Origin: Terriglobus albidus
GTDB taxonomy: Bacteria > Acidobacteriota > Terriglobia > Terriglobales > Acidobacteriaceae
Assembly (NCBI RefSeq): GCF_008000815.1
Contig: NZ_CP042806.1
Coordinates: 4,650,001-4,714,000, forward strand
Reading direction: 5' to 3'
Length of the DNA: 64,000 nt
Numbering within the stretch: the stretch's first letter is position 1; every line of letters begins with the position of its first letter. Positions 1 through 8,647 of this stretch are shown here, piece by piece. The position numbers and the translations under genes are program-made. Below the pieces are notes generated by a model. That model ran no database searches, was not told the origin of the DNA, and was given only the letters and a program-made list of their open reading frames with translations.

Positions 1-711
1 GAACTGGGCGTAGCTGGACGAGGACTCCATCACCTTCAACGCAGTCTCCTGGGCAATGGCATAAAGCGGCCCCTGCCCCAGGAAGGCAAAGTCTTCAACC
101 GGAGCCTTGGCGAAGGCCTCCACCTGCGGCCCATAGACCTCCAGAAGGCGCTCGAGGTGATCAGGTAGCGCACGGAGAGCAAAGAGAAAGGCTTCGTCCC
201 CTGCCAGGACCGCGGCCAGATATTGAAGGCCGAGCACCATGGAGGTGAACGATGCGGTCATCACCGTGCTCTCTTCCACGACCGGAAACTTCAGCACGCG
301 CGGTGTCATCTGCTCCAGCTCGCGACCGTCGCAGGTTACAGCAAGAAAATCGACAGCTTTGCTCTGTAACAGAGCAGCAACCTGCAATACTTCAGAGGTA
401 TGTCCCGAGCGTGAGATCAGAATGGGGAAATAACGGGAGGCATCCTGCGGCAACGTCAGCGCTGGAAAGAGCAGAATCTCAGAAGCCGGCACCGCCCGAG
501 CCGGGACACCGAGCAGCGAGGTCACACTCGCGGCCGCCGCCTGGGCGAGATAGAAACTGGTTCCGCAGCCGACAAAGACCCATTCCTTCTTCTCAGGCTC
601 GCACCCTTGCACCAACGCACGCAGATCAGCAGCGGCCAGGGCCTGCAGGCAGTCGCGCCACACTTTTGGCTGGCCATAGATTTCAGTAAGTGTTTGAATC
701 TTGAACGGCAT
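1..711 (-). CDS. SIS-domain sugar isomerase/deaminase, AgaS- or GlmS-like (3' end outside window)
   Basis: The first 237 codons are open from ATG 709-711 to the window edge, so the C-terminus is missing. An AGGAG lies about 8 nt before the ATG. Two sugar-isomerase (SIS) signatures are visible: a phosphosugar-binding stretch FVGCGTSFYLAQ near residue 45 and ISRSGHTSEVLQV near residue 110, plus an ETALKVMESSSSYAQ helix at the cut end. Such proteins isomerise or deaminate keto/amino sugar phosphates in the cytoplasm (known for the family). It is divergent from an MFS sugar porter and near a DeoR regulator and a sugar kinase, so a role in catabolism of an amino sugar or hexose is inferred. Substrate unknown. 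No glutaminase domain precedes it, so it is not a full GlmS. Confidence 0.85.
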   Translation of the reverse strand, partial: MPFKIQTLTEIYGQPKVWRDCLQALAAADLRALVQGCEPEKKEWVFVGCGTSFYLAQAAAASVTSLLGVPARAVPASEILLFPALTLPQDASRYFPILISRSGHTSEVLQVAALLQSKAVDFLAVTCDGRELEQMTPRVLKFPVVEESTVMTASFTSMVLGLQYLAAVLAGDEAFLFALRALPDHLERLLEVYGPQVEAFAKAPVEDFAFLGQGPLYAIAQETALKVMESSSSYAQF

Positions 712-901
712 GCAAAGGAACTCCTTCAGAACAACGGGCCAGTGCCTAAGATACGGCGAGGCTGGCCAGACACTCCAACGATGCTAGCATCAAAAGAAAC
801 ATTAAGTAATAAAACGAAACACGCGACTTGCCACCCGGAGATTCAGGAAGGCAGCGCAGCCAGACAACATTCTTTGTTCAATTACGTCAGCCGGAGAGTC
901 T
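712..901. promoter_or_regulatory. Divergent intergenic region between SIS and MFS genes
   Basis: This 190-bp gap must hold both promoters. It is AT-rich around 790-820. GAAACACGC at 816-824 resembles the GGGAACACGC repeat that overlaps the promoter of the DeoR gene (8863-8872), which could mean shared control; this rests on a single short match. A GGAGAG ribosome-binding site precedes ATG 902. Confidence 0.35.
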
Positions 902-2599
902 ATGGGTCGTTCTAATTCCACGACAGCTTTTTACACCTATCTTTTGTTGTCCGTTGCCGGCCTTGGCGGGCTTTTGTACGGCATTGATGTTGGCATCATC
1001 TCGGGCGCGTTGCTGTACCTGGAAAAGACAGTAGATCTCACCGTTAGCCAAACTTCCATCCTGGTAGCTGCCGTCCTTGGCGGAAGCACGTTGTCCTCGC
1101 TGATCGCCGGCTTCATGGCCGACTGGTTCGGCCGTAAAAAGATGATCATCGTCAGCGGCGTGCTCTTTGTTCTGAGCATCGTGCTCATCGTTTTGTCGCA
1201 GGGGTTCTGGCCGCTGCTCTTCGGCCGCATTCTGCAGGGCCTCAGTGGCGGCATTATCGGCGTCGTCATTCCGCTGCACCTGGCTGAGAGCCTTCCTCCC
1301 TCCACGCGCGGACGTGGTTCAGCCATCTTTCAATTCCTGCTGACTCTCGGGATCGTCGTCGCGGCCGGCATCGGCGTGTATTACAGTCGTGGCGCTGAGC
1401 AACTTATCGCCGCCGCCAATGGCAACTCCTCCATCATTCGCGCGGCACAGGACCATGCCTGGCGCGGCATGTTCCTGTCCGTCATTTATCCCGGGACCCT
1501 CTACCTGCTGAGCACTTTCTTTGTCAGCGAGTCGCCGCGGTGGCTGCACCGCCGCGGCCGCCGCGAAGAGGCACGAACCGCGCTGGAAAAGATCGTCTCT
1601 CCCGCAGAAGCGGAGCGCGAACTGCTCGAGATGGACTCGGTGGTAGCGCCGCAGTCCGGGTCGTCGTCCAAACCCGCCTTCGCGGGGTCTCTGCTCCAGC
1701 GCAGGTACATCGTTCCCTTCGTTCTTGCCTGCGTCATCCTTGGCTGCAATCAGGGAACCGGCATCAACTCCGTGCTTGGATATCTCTCCGTCATCCTGAA
1801 GCAGGCAGGGATGACAGCCACCGAAGCTACGCGTGGCGATTTCGCTGTAAAGCTGCTTAACTGTCTGACGACCGTGATCGCCGTAGCGCTGGTAGACCGG
1901 AAGGGCCGCAAATTCCTCCTGATGCTCGGAACCGGTTGCATCGTACTGGCACTCGGAATTGGCGGATCGCTGTTCCGGATTTCTGAGGCGAAGCGTATTG
2001 AAGTCGCCGATCAGGTGCGCACGCTCGTGCAGGGCAACCATCTCAGCGTCACCCCTGAGTTCGTCCGCGATCAAGGCGGAGACAGCAGTCTGACGGTGCT
2101 CTACAACTACGGCGACGGCGAGAAGATCGCCACCCTGAGCGCAAACGACAAGGAAGCGCTGCAGGTCGCACCCGAAAAAGCTAAGCCCAACGCACCGCTG
2201 AAGATCACCCGCGCCTTCGTCGCTCCCCTGCCCTCGCGCCAGACTGCGTGGCTGATCGCTCTTAGTCTGGCCTTCTTTATCGCCGGCTATGCCGTCGGTC
2301 CAGGAGTCGTCGTTTGGCTGGCTCTCTCCGAATTGATGCCGACCCGCATTCGCTCTGTTGGGATGGGCATTGCGCTGCTCATCAATCAGGGCGTTTCCAC
2401 TACGATCGCCGGCGTCTTCCTGCCGGTCGTCTCTTCACACGGCTACGCGGCCATGTTCTACTTCTGGGCCGCCTGCAGCCTGGTCTACTTCCTGACTGCC
2501 ACGTTCTTCCTGCCGGAAACCAAAGGAAGAACCCTCGAAGAGATAGAGGCCATCTTCGCCAGAGAGAAGCATTCCGAGATGCCTGAGACAGCCAGATAA
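902..2599 (+). CDS. MFS sugar porter (sugar:H+ symporter family) with an extra periplasmic insert
   Basis: A 565-residue major facilitator of the sugar porter family, expected to import a sugar with protons across the inner membrane. Visible signatures: GGLLYGIDVGIISGALLYL (first helix), ADWFGRKK (loop 2-3), GRILQGLSGG, RGRGS, SESPRWLHRRGR (central loop), GCNQGTGINSVLGYL (helix 7), VDRKGRK (loop 8-9) and a C-terminal PETKGRTLEEIE. Residues about 360-447 form a hydrophilic insert between helices 9 and 10, which makes the protein roughly 80-100 residues longer than usual porters. Divergent from the SIS gene; a strong terminator follows. Substrate not predictable. Confidence 0.92.
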   Translation: MGRSNSTTAFYTYLLLSVAGLGGLLYGIDVGIISGALLYLEKTVDLTVSQTSILVAAVLGGSTLSSLIAGFMADWFGRKKMIIVSGVLFVLSIVLIVLSQGFWPLLFGRILQGLSGGIIGVVIPLHLAESLPPSTRGRGSAIFQFLLTLGIVVAAGIGVYYSRGAEQLIAAANGNSSIIRAAQDHAWRGMFLSVIYPGTLYLLSTFFVSESPRWLHRRGRREEARTALEKIVSPAEAERELLEMDSVVAPQSGSSSKPAFAGSLLQRRYIVPFVLACVILGCNQGTGINSVLGYLSVILKQAGMTATEATRGDFAVKLLNCLTTVIAVALVDRKGRKFLLMLGTGCIVLALGIGGSLFRISEAKRIEVADQVRTLVQGNHLSVTPEFVRDQGGDSSLTVLYNYGDGEKIATLSANDKEALQVAPEKAKPNAPLKITRAFVAPLPSRQTAWLIALSLAFFIAGYAVGPGVVVWLALSELMPTRIRSVGMGIALLINQGVSTTIAGVFLPVVSSHGYAAMFYFWAACSLVYFLTATFFLPETKGRTLEEIEAIFAREKHSEMPETAR

Positions 2600-2622
2600 C
2601 CCACAGCAGCGTCTCAGAACAC

Positions 2623-2651
2623 AGAAGGGCCGGCAAGATGCCGGCCCTTCT
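2623..2651 (+). terminator. Intrinsic terminator after the MFS gene
   Basis: A perfect 12-bp stem (AGAAGGGCCGGC / GCCGGCCCTTCT) with loop AAGAT starts 24 nt after the stop codon. Only a short T-run follows. Confidence 0.8.
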
Positions 2652-3132
2652 TGATTGGCAAACAGTTGTGACCCGCATCACAGATCGAAGTACCAGAACT
2701 CGATACAGTACCGCTATCGATGGTCGAAAAGGGATTGCGGGTGCAACACCTCAGCGACCCCGAAATAGACCGAGTGAACCGCCGGCCGGGGTAACCCGGA
2801 GGACGCCCAGACCCGAAAAAATCGACCGCGTCCTCGAGATGCTGTCGAGGCCTGGGACTATGAGAATAGTGCTCACCCAAGGGCTGCGATGGCAGTGATC
2901 CACCTTGACTGACTCGGTGAACACAAGCCAACCAAACGGATGACTGCCTTCCGTCGCAGCCCTTTTCTCTTGTGGCTTTGTCTCACACATTGCAGCCGAT
3001 CAAACCTGCTATGCACCTCACAAGCAATCCTGCTTTGGCAGCGCTATGCTATCTTCTCGAAGCCGCTGTGCAATCTCGAGGCACAGCCCTGTGCCATCTC
3101 GATCACAGGCTAGCTGGAAGGGGTCGAGCCGC
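2652..3132 (+). other. Long intergenic region between the MFS and RMD1-family genes
   Basis: About 480 bp without a convincing protein gene; the open frames here lack ribosome-binding sites and family resemblance. It contains a long-range hairpin (2881-2962, listed separately) and presumably the promoter of the gene starting at 3133. Nothing else recognised. Confidence 0.5.
2881..2972 (+). ncRNA. Candidate structured small RNA or long-stem terminator
   Basis: GGGCTGCGA (2881-2889) pairs with TCGCAGCCC (2954-2962). After a small asymmetric bulge, GGCAGT (2891-2896) pairs with ACTGCC (2943-2948), and ATCC/GGAT can extend the stem. The loop of about 40 nt contains CACC...GGTG, which could form an internal hairpin. 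TTTTCTCTT follows the 3' arm, as in an intrinsic terminator. No match to 6S, SRP or RNase P RNA was recognised. Transcription is inferred only. Confidence 0.35.
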
Positions 3133-4251
3133 ATGTCTGAAATCAGCACGCAAAACGCGCCAGAGCTGGATCCATCACTGACGGGCACGCTGCTGCTGGT
3201 GGTTCAGTTCGACGTCTGCGAAGAGATTCAGATCGACCAGTTAGCCCAGGCTCTTGGCATTCCTACGGTTTCTCAGTCCGGCACGCGGCCATCTGCACCC
3301 GTCTATGGGAGATATGAAAGGCCGCCTCTGGTTGAACCGTTCGAAGACGTGCTGTTCCCGGGCGAAGGAAAGCTTAGCGGTGAGGTCAAATACTACGATT
3401 ACGGCGTCCTCAGTGTCCTGATACACCTGCCGTTCCGTGGTGACTGGTCCTCACTCATCAGGCAGACTGCCCACTGGATGTGGGAAGTAGACCTCGCGGC
3501 CCATGCCGAGCGCATTGTGCATGAGAAGGTCGCACGAGCGACAACCTGCATGATCAAGCCATACAAGCGTTACCTGAGTGAAGAGTATGTCATCTTCCAC
3601 ACCCGGAACGTCTCCGGAGTCTGGAACGCGGCGCAGATGCTCTCCCAGCATGGTCCTCGGATCGCCCAGGTCGTACGCGGTGATAGTGGTGAGCTCTCCG
3701 AGGGCGAGGTCACAGAGGTGTTACGGTCGCAGATCTCCTACTACACCACCGACCTGGCGGTGGTTGGCTGGAACGCTGCATTCCTGTACGACACGACAGC
3801 AGGAGCGAAGGACGCGGTTCAACTGTTGGAGTATGCCAATTCCCAGTTACTGGAGCTTCGCTACTACGATGAGTTGCTCACGCAGGAACTGGCAGGGGTT
3901 TACAAGCAGCTCGAGAAAAAGACCGGAACCTTCGCTCGATGGAGACTGGCTGGTTCCGCCACCCGGCTGCAGACAACGCTGCTGGAAGTCTCTGAGCTGA
4001 CCGAACGGGTCGATAACGCCATCAAGTTCCTAAGCGATATGTTTGCCGCACGTCTGTATCGACTGGCTGCTACGAGGGTCGGTGTATCGGATTACCGGAA
4101 TATCGTCACGGCGAAGGTCCATGTCGCCGAAGATCTCTACCGATACATGGTCGATCAATTCAATCAGAGCCGCGCCTTCCTGCTCGAACTGACCGTTGTC
4201 ATCATCCTGGTTGTGGAGCTGATCTTCCTCTTCCGCGGAAAAGGCTTCTAA
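3133..4251 (+). CDS. RMD1/YagE (DUF155) family membrane-anchored protein
   Basis: 372 residues from ATG 3133, chosen because GAAGGGG lies 9 nt upstream; an in-frame start at 3046 would add a Ser/Arg-rich tail with no ribosome-binding site. Family features: an N-terminal alpha/beta segment (LLLVVQFDVCEEIQID), a long helical middle with the conserved YRLAATRVGVSDYR region, and a single hydrophobic C-terminal helix FLLELTVVIILVVELIFLF ending in RGKGF. This is the DUF155 layout seen in yeast Rmd1/Rmd8 and human RMND1, whose bacterial function is not established. A C-tail anchor with most of the protein in the cytoplasm is inferred. Single-gene unit ending at a bidirectional hairpin. Confidence 0.8.
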   Translation: MSEISTQNAPELDPSLTGTLLLVVQFDVCEEIQIDQLAQALGIPTVSQSGTRPSAPVYGRYERPPLVEPFEDVLFPGEGKLSGEVKYYDYGVLSVLIHLPFRGDWSSLIRQTAHWMWEVDLAAHAERIVHEKVARATTCMIKPYKRYLSEEYVIFHTRNVSGVWNAAQMLSQHGPRIAQVVRGDSGELSEGEVTEVLRSQISYYTTDLAVVGWNAAFLYDTTAGAKDAVQLLEYANSQLLELRYYDELLTQELAGVYKQLEKKTGTFARWRLAGSATRLQTTLLEVSELTERVDNAIKFLSDMFAARLYRLAATRVGVSDYRNIVTAKVHVAEDLYRYMVDQFNQSRAFLLELTVVIILVVELIFLFRGKGF

Positions 4252-4273
4252 CTCCTGTTATTTCTTGCTGGAA

Positions 4274-4295
4274 GGCGCGTGCTCTCGCACGCGCC
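4274..4295. terminator. Bidirectional terminator hairpin between convergent genes
   Basis: A perfect 9-bp stem (GGCGCGTGC / GCACGCGCC) with loop TCTC lies between the stops at 4251 and 4312. Confidence 0.75.
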
Positions 4296-4311
4296 TATCC
4301 TTTCAACCGCG

Positions 4312-5154
4312 TTAGTGCGTAGCGAGTTTATGTTGGCGCAGCCAGTCGGCCAGCTCCGCCGGACGATTTGTCTGGATACCCGCTGCCCCCAGATCGAGAG
4401 CTTTCTGCCAGACCTCAGGCGTATCCGCATCGCCCAAGCGGTCCACGAAGATGCTGGCGTGTGCGGCCTTTGCGCAGTCGATCACAGGGTCCTTGAAGTC
4501 ATTGGCGTCGAAGGCAATGACCTGCGGTTGCAGACCGCGGACAAGGAATTTGCAGATATCCGATGTAATAGCCTCCGGCATGACCTTCAGCGAGGGGCGG
4601 ATCTTGCGCACGTCATACAGAAAAAACGGATTGCCATAGATCACGACGTGATCCTGCATGTCGTGTTTCACGATCGTATCCACCAGTTGCTGCGGATCGG
4701 CGTACTTTGTATCGACGTAGATGTTGATCTTTCCATGGGCAAGATCAAGGGCCTCCTCGAACGTTGGAACCTTGGTTCCCGCAAACGCAGGTGAGAACTT
4801 CGAGCCCGCATCCAGTGCGCGGATCTCGTCGAAGGTATGCTTGTGCACCTCTCCTGTTCCATTCGTCGTACGGTCAAGCGTGCTGTCGTGCATGAGTACC
4901 AGCTTGCCGTCCGAGGTGGTACGGACATCCAGCTCAAAGTAGTCCGCACCCACATCGATGGCAGCCTGAAACGCAGCCAGGGTATTTTCGGGATGATGCA
5001 GGTGTTCCCCGCGATGAGCGATCACCCGGATCTTGCCGTCACTCTCCAGTGGCTGCCATGCCGTTTGAGCCGCAGCCATTCCACTAAGGGAGATACAGCA
5101 AAGAAGAAGTTTTCCCAATGATGTATGCATCGTTCTTACACAATCCTTTTTCAT
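4312..5154 (-). CDS. Exported glycerophosphodiester phosphodiesterase (GDPD family)
   Basis: 280 residues with a signal peptide (hydrophobic LLLCCISLSGMAAA, cleavage near AQ-TA). The GDPD TIM-barrel signatures are clear: VIAHRGEHLHHPENTLAAF, ADYFELDVRTTSDGKLVLMHD, and the Glu/Asp/His metal and catalytic residues within them. Such enzymes split glycerophosphodiesters into glycerol-3-phosphate and an alcohol. A periplasmic location follows from the signal peptide. ATG 5130 is an alternative start that keeps the signal peptide; neither start has a strong ribosome-binding site. It lies 19 nt downstream of a TonB receptor gene on the same strand, so the two are probably co-transcribed. Confidence 0.87.
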   Translation of the reverse strand: MKKDCVRTMHTSLGKLLLCCISLSGMAAAQTAWQPLESDGKIRVIAHRGEHLHHPENTLAAFQAAIDVGADYFELDVRTTSDGKLVLMHDSTLDRTTNGTGEVHKHTFDEIRALDAGSKFSPAFAGTKVPTFEEALDLAHGKINIYVDTKYADPQQLVDTIVKHDMQDHVVIYGNPFFLYDVRKIRPSLKVMPEAITSDICKFLVRGLQPQVIAFDANDFKDPVIDCAKAAHASIFVDRLGDADTPEVWQKALDLGAAGIQTNRPAELADWLRQHKLATH

Positions 5155-5173
5155 AACTGATGATTTGTCTTCT

Positions 5174-8100
5174 TCAAAAGCGCAGGCGGCCGACGATCAG
5201 CAGCGAACGCGGATCCTGTGCTCCCGTTACCTGACCGAAGTTCGCGTTGCTGATGTTAGTGCCAAGTCCAGAGAACTGCGGATGATTGAAGGCGTTATGC
5301 GCGTCTACACGAAGTGCGAACACGACACGTTCTCGTAGAGGTATCTCCCGCATCACGCTCAGGTCCCATACATTCTGGCCCGGACCATAGAGCGCCGCAC
5401 GCGGCGAGTTACCCAGCGTATTCGGCGGAGTGAGGGCAAAGGCGGAGGTATTGAACCACTTCTGAACGGTGCGCGAACCTCGCGAGATGTTCGGATCGCC
5501 AACCTTGGTGACATACTGGGCGCCGGAGAAGATGCCCAACTGGTTTGCCTGCGTAATGAAGTACGGATAGCCCTTCTGGAACTGAGCCACCGTGCTTACC
5601 TTCCAATGACCGATCACCTGTGAAAGTACCGGGACATTCTGCAGGTACTTGCCTCCCGCGCCAAACGGAGGTGCATAGACCGTCGACAGCGAGAAGCGCT
5701 GAGGGATATTGTTCATTGCCGTTCCCCACTGCGCCCGCAGATTGTAATAGTTCTGTACTCCCACGGCATTCGCACGCGAAGGTCCATCCACGTCGTCCAG
5801 CGAACGCGCCCAGGTGTAGGCAGCGCGCACAGAGACACCGTTGCTCCAGCGATGGCTCAGCGTCGCATACATGGCGGCATAGGAGGTAGCGCCTCCGTTT
5901 TTCAGCGCTGTTACCGTCAGGAACTGCGGGTAAGGACGCAGACTTTGCGCCGTGCTCAATCCGAAGCAGCAGTTTGCGGACGGCTGAATCTGATTGATGG
6001 GCACGCTGATCGGCAGATGCACGCCGTGATTGCCGGCGTAGTCGACCTCTGCGATCCAGTCATGACCCAGGTCATGCTCGACGCCGAACTGCCACTCCTG
6101 CAGATAGGGCAGCACAGCGGTCTGAGGTAGTTGTGTCGGACTGAACGAAGGCTTGGTCAGGCTGGTTGGAATCAACGGGTTTCCATTCGCATCAGCGTTC
6201 GGGCTATAGGGAGGAACACCCTGGCTCAATTGGAAGGGTGCGGTCACGCCCGGATTGGAGCTCTGGAAGCTGACTGCGACCGTCGAAGCCGAGGTAAGCC
6301 CTGCCGTGCCAAAACCAATGCTGGGCAGTTGATAGATACCGTATCCGCCACGAACCACGGTCTTGCGGAAGAGCCGGTAGTTGAAGCCTGCGCGCGGCAG
6401 AATGCCCGTATAAATATTCGGGATCAGGCTATGAGGAGCACCGTTATATCCCGCAAACTGGATACCGCCAAGCTTGTTGGTGGTGGGATCGGTGATGTTT
6501 GGATTGAACGTGTACATGTTGTTGTGCTTCTCAGAGAACGGACCGTCAAACTCATAGCGAAGGCCGAGGTTGATGGTCAGCTTCTCTGAGAGCCGGTAGT
6601 CGTCCTGGATATAGCCGGTGAAGTAGTTGAGATTCTCGTGGAAGATCGTGTTGGTTGTGCTGATGCTTGCGCTTGCAGGCAGACCGAGTTCGAGATCGGT
6701 AATCCCCAGACCGGACTGGCCATTCGCCGTGCTAAAGGTTCCCGTGAACCCATAGCTGCCGGACAGGACTCCGGGTGTGTAGTAGCTATAGGCGTAACGC
6801 ATGACCTCGCCGCCGATCGAGAGGGTGTGACGGCCAAGCTGCAGCGCCACAGCATCGTTCACAATGATGTGACCGTCCCTCGTCTTGGCGTAAGAACCCG
6901 CGCCAAAGCTGGCGAACTGCGTCGTGGAGATGCTGGGAAACTGCGTCAGCGGCACACCCTTCAGACCAATCTCAGCGGGGGCCGGCTGAGGCCGGCTGAA
7001 GTTCTCTTCCGAGACGTAGCCGATACGAGCCTCGTTCGAGATACGCGGAGAGAAGATGTGGCTCCAGGACATCTCATAGTGATCGTCAACCCAACCGTTT
7101 ACTGCTGAAGTATTCGCCGCATTTGGAATGAACTGGACCGGCTGGTTGGTCGGGCCGTCACGCGAGAACTTTGCCCAGATGTGGTCATAGTCCGAGGCGT
7201 TGAAGTCGACACGATCGGCGTTGTAGAGATAGCTGCTGTGCGCCACCGGATTGACGCAGTAGTTGTTGGTCACGGCACCGACGGTATAGCTGCAGTTTGG
7301 CTGGGGAAAGAAGGAGAGGATGCTCATACCCACGGGATCAAGCCGATTGGTGGGAATGATATTGCCCTTGAACGCGGTCCTGCTGATCTTGCCGTTCGTA
7401 ACCACTGTCGTGTTCGGATCGTAGACAGTAGGTGTAGCGCCGCCCAGTGCGGAAGGTCCGGAGAAATCACCACTACGCTCTTCCACGGTGGGCACATTGG
7501 TGTTCAACGTGCTGGCTGAGTTATTCAACGTATTTTCCCAGTCCGTAAAGAAGTAGAGGCGATGCTTGCGTCCGTCAAAGATCCGCGGAATCCATACCGG
7601 TCCGCCCAGCGAGCCGCCAAAGTAGTTGAACGATTGCGCCGGAATCACCGCGTTTGGAGCCGTAAAGTAGCCGCGCGCATTCAGCGCCTGCGAGCTATAG
7701 GACTCAAAGGCCGAACCATGGAACTTGTCCGTTCCGGACTTCGTGGTCGTAAGAATAGCGCCGCCGCCCGTCTGACCGTATTGCGCTGAGAACGGCGACG
7801 TCAGTACCTGCAACTCTTCTGTTGAGTCGGGCGTAGGAATCAGACCATAGGTGCCATCGACGCCCATGTTGCTGGGCAGGCCATCGATGATGATGGGATT
7901 CGAGACCGGCCTGCCACCACCCAGCGAAAGGTTATTCACATTGGAGTAGTCCTGGCTGGTACTGGAGGCGCCCGCGAAGGTCTTGGTAATCAGAAACTCA
8001 TTCGCGCCCTTGCTTCCAGTCGTCTCCGGCAGATCGACCAGTTCCTGCCCGCTGAGCTCGCCGCCGATCTGCGCGTTCACGGTATTCAGCGTGTTGGAAT

Positions 8101-8647
8101 CGCCGGTGACCGTGACAACTTCAGAGGTGGCACCGGGCTTGAGCACCGTGTCGACGACAAGTTCCTGGTTCAACACCAGGTTTTGAGCGTTCGTCACGTA
8201 CTGGGCAAAGCCGCTCCTCTCAAAGCGGACCGTATAGCTGCCCGGCTTCAAGAAGGAGACACGATAGGCTCCGGACTTGTTCGTTACCGTCTTGTAGTCC
8301 GTTGCCGTGCTGTTCTCATGCACAGTGACGGCGACGTCGGGAATCACGGCTCCATCCGCATCCTTAACAAGGCCGCTGATCGAGGCATAGAAGGTCTGCG
8401 CGAAGACAGGCCCACTCGACAACAGCGTGCAACACAGCACGACTGCGGCGAAGAGCAGCCCTGATCTCCTGCCGTCTCCTCTGGAGCGGCGCAGGCTGGC
8501 GAGAGTATTTTTCCTGTAAGTGTGAAGTAGGGCTTCCGCGTCTATGGGCGTTTTCCGCAATGAAAACGCCGCTGCACGCCCCTTCCGGGATACCCAGCAA
8601 CAGGGAAAATGCTCTAGTACATGGGAGAAAGAGATGGTGCGGTTCAT
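5174..8647 (-). CDS. Oar-like TonB-dependent outer-membrane receptor with a repeat-derived N-terminal leader
   Basis: 1157 residues. In order: an unusual leader (about 1-60), a hydrophobic signal core GLLFAAVVLCCTLLSSGPVFAQ, a carboxypeptidase-regulatory-like domain (about 88-175, SISGLVKDADGAVIPDVAV), a plug domain (about 190-320, with PIIIDGLPSN and AQYGQTGGGAI), then a large beta barrel ending in a terminal Phe (IVGRLRF). This is the acidobacterial Oar/CarboxypepD_reg receptor type, used for uptake of large substrates, often glycans; the ligand is not known. Start ATG 8647 has GGAGA 5 nt upstream. Residues about 11-47 are translated from a 116-bp dispersed repeat, and no alternative ATG lies between that repeat and the signal core. 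Upstream of, and probably co-transcribed with, the GDPD gene. Confidence 0.9.
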   Translation of the reverse strand: MNRTISFSHVLEHFPCCWVSRKGRAAAFSLRKTPIDAEALLHTYRKNTLASLRRSRGDGRRSGLLFAAVVLCCTLLSSGPVFAQTFYASISGLVKDADGAVIPDVAVTVHENSTATDYKTVTNKSGAYRVSFLKPGSYTVRFERSGFAQYVTNAQNLVLNQELVVDTVLKPGATSEVVTVTGDSNTLNTVNAQIGGELSGQELVDLPETTGSKGANEFLITKTFAGASSTSQDYSNVNNLSLGGGRPVSNPIIIDGLPSNMGVDGTYGLIPTPDSTEELQVLTSPFSAQYGQTGGGAILTTTKSGTDKFHGSAFESYSSQALNARGYFTAPNAVIPAQSFNYFGGSLGGPVWIPRIFDGRKHRLYFFTDWENTLNNSASTLNTNVPTVEERSGDFSGPSALGGATPTVYDPNTTVVTNGKISRTAFKGNIIPTNRLDPVGMSILSFFPQPNCSYTVGAVTNNYCVNPVAHSSYLYNADRVDFNASDYDHIWAKFSRDGPTNQPVQFIPNAANTSAVNGWVDDHYEMSWSHIFSPRISNEARIGYVSEENFSRPQPAPAEIGLKGVPLTQFPSISTTQFASFGAGSYAKTRDGHIIVNDAVALQLGRHTLSIGGEVMRYAYSYYTPGVLSGSYGFTGTFSTANGQSGLGITDLELGLPASASISTTNTIFHENLNYFTGYIQDDYRLSEKLTINLGLRYEFDGPFSEKHNNMYTFNPNITDPTTNKLGGIQFAGYNGAPHSLIPNIYTGILPRAGFNYRLFRKTVVRGGYGIYQLPSIGFGTAGLTSASTVAVSFQSSNPGVTAPFQLSQGVPPYSPNADANGNPLIPTSLTKPSFSPTQLPQTAVLPYLQEWQFGVEHDLGHDWIAEVDYAGNHGVHLPISVPINQIQPSANCCFGLSTAQSLRPYPQFLTVTALKNGGATSYAAMYATLSHRWSNGVSVRAAYTWARSLDDVDGPSRANAVGVQNYYNLRAQWGTAMNNIPQRFSLSTVYAPPFGAGGKYLQNVPVLSQVIGHWKVSTVAQFQKGYPYFITQANQLGIFSGAQYVTKVGDPNISRGSRTVQKWFNTSAFALTPPNTLGNSPRAALYGPGQNVWDLSVMREIPLRERVVFALRVDAHNAFNHPQFSGLGTNISNANFGQVTGAQDPRSLLIVGRLRF
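8501..8616 (-). repeat. 116-bp palindromic dispersed element, copy A (inside the TonB receptor 5' end)
   Basis: Read on the minus strand it begins TAGAGCATTTTCCCTGT, carries the inner hairpin GGCGTTTTC/GAAAACGCC, and ends ACAGGAAAAATACTCT. It is collinear with the copies at 11176 and 47568 and of the same length. Here the whole element is translated as part of the receptor leader. Confidence 0.85.

Noticed and set aside
2638-2898. 86-codon frame in the gap after the MFS gene
   Set aside because: It begins within the terminator stem and has no family resemblance or ribosome-binding site.
2700-2972. 6S RNA, SRP RNA or RNase P RNA in the 2.7-3.0 kb gap
   Set aside because: The stem is extended, but the conserved sequence blocks of those RNAs were not found.
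3046-3132. Upstream start for the RMD1-family gene
   Set aside because: It would add a Ser/Arg-rich segment without a ribosome-binding site; ATG 3133 has GAAGGGG at a good distance.
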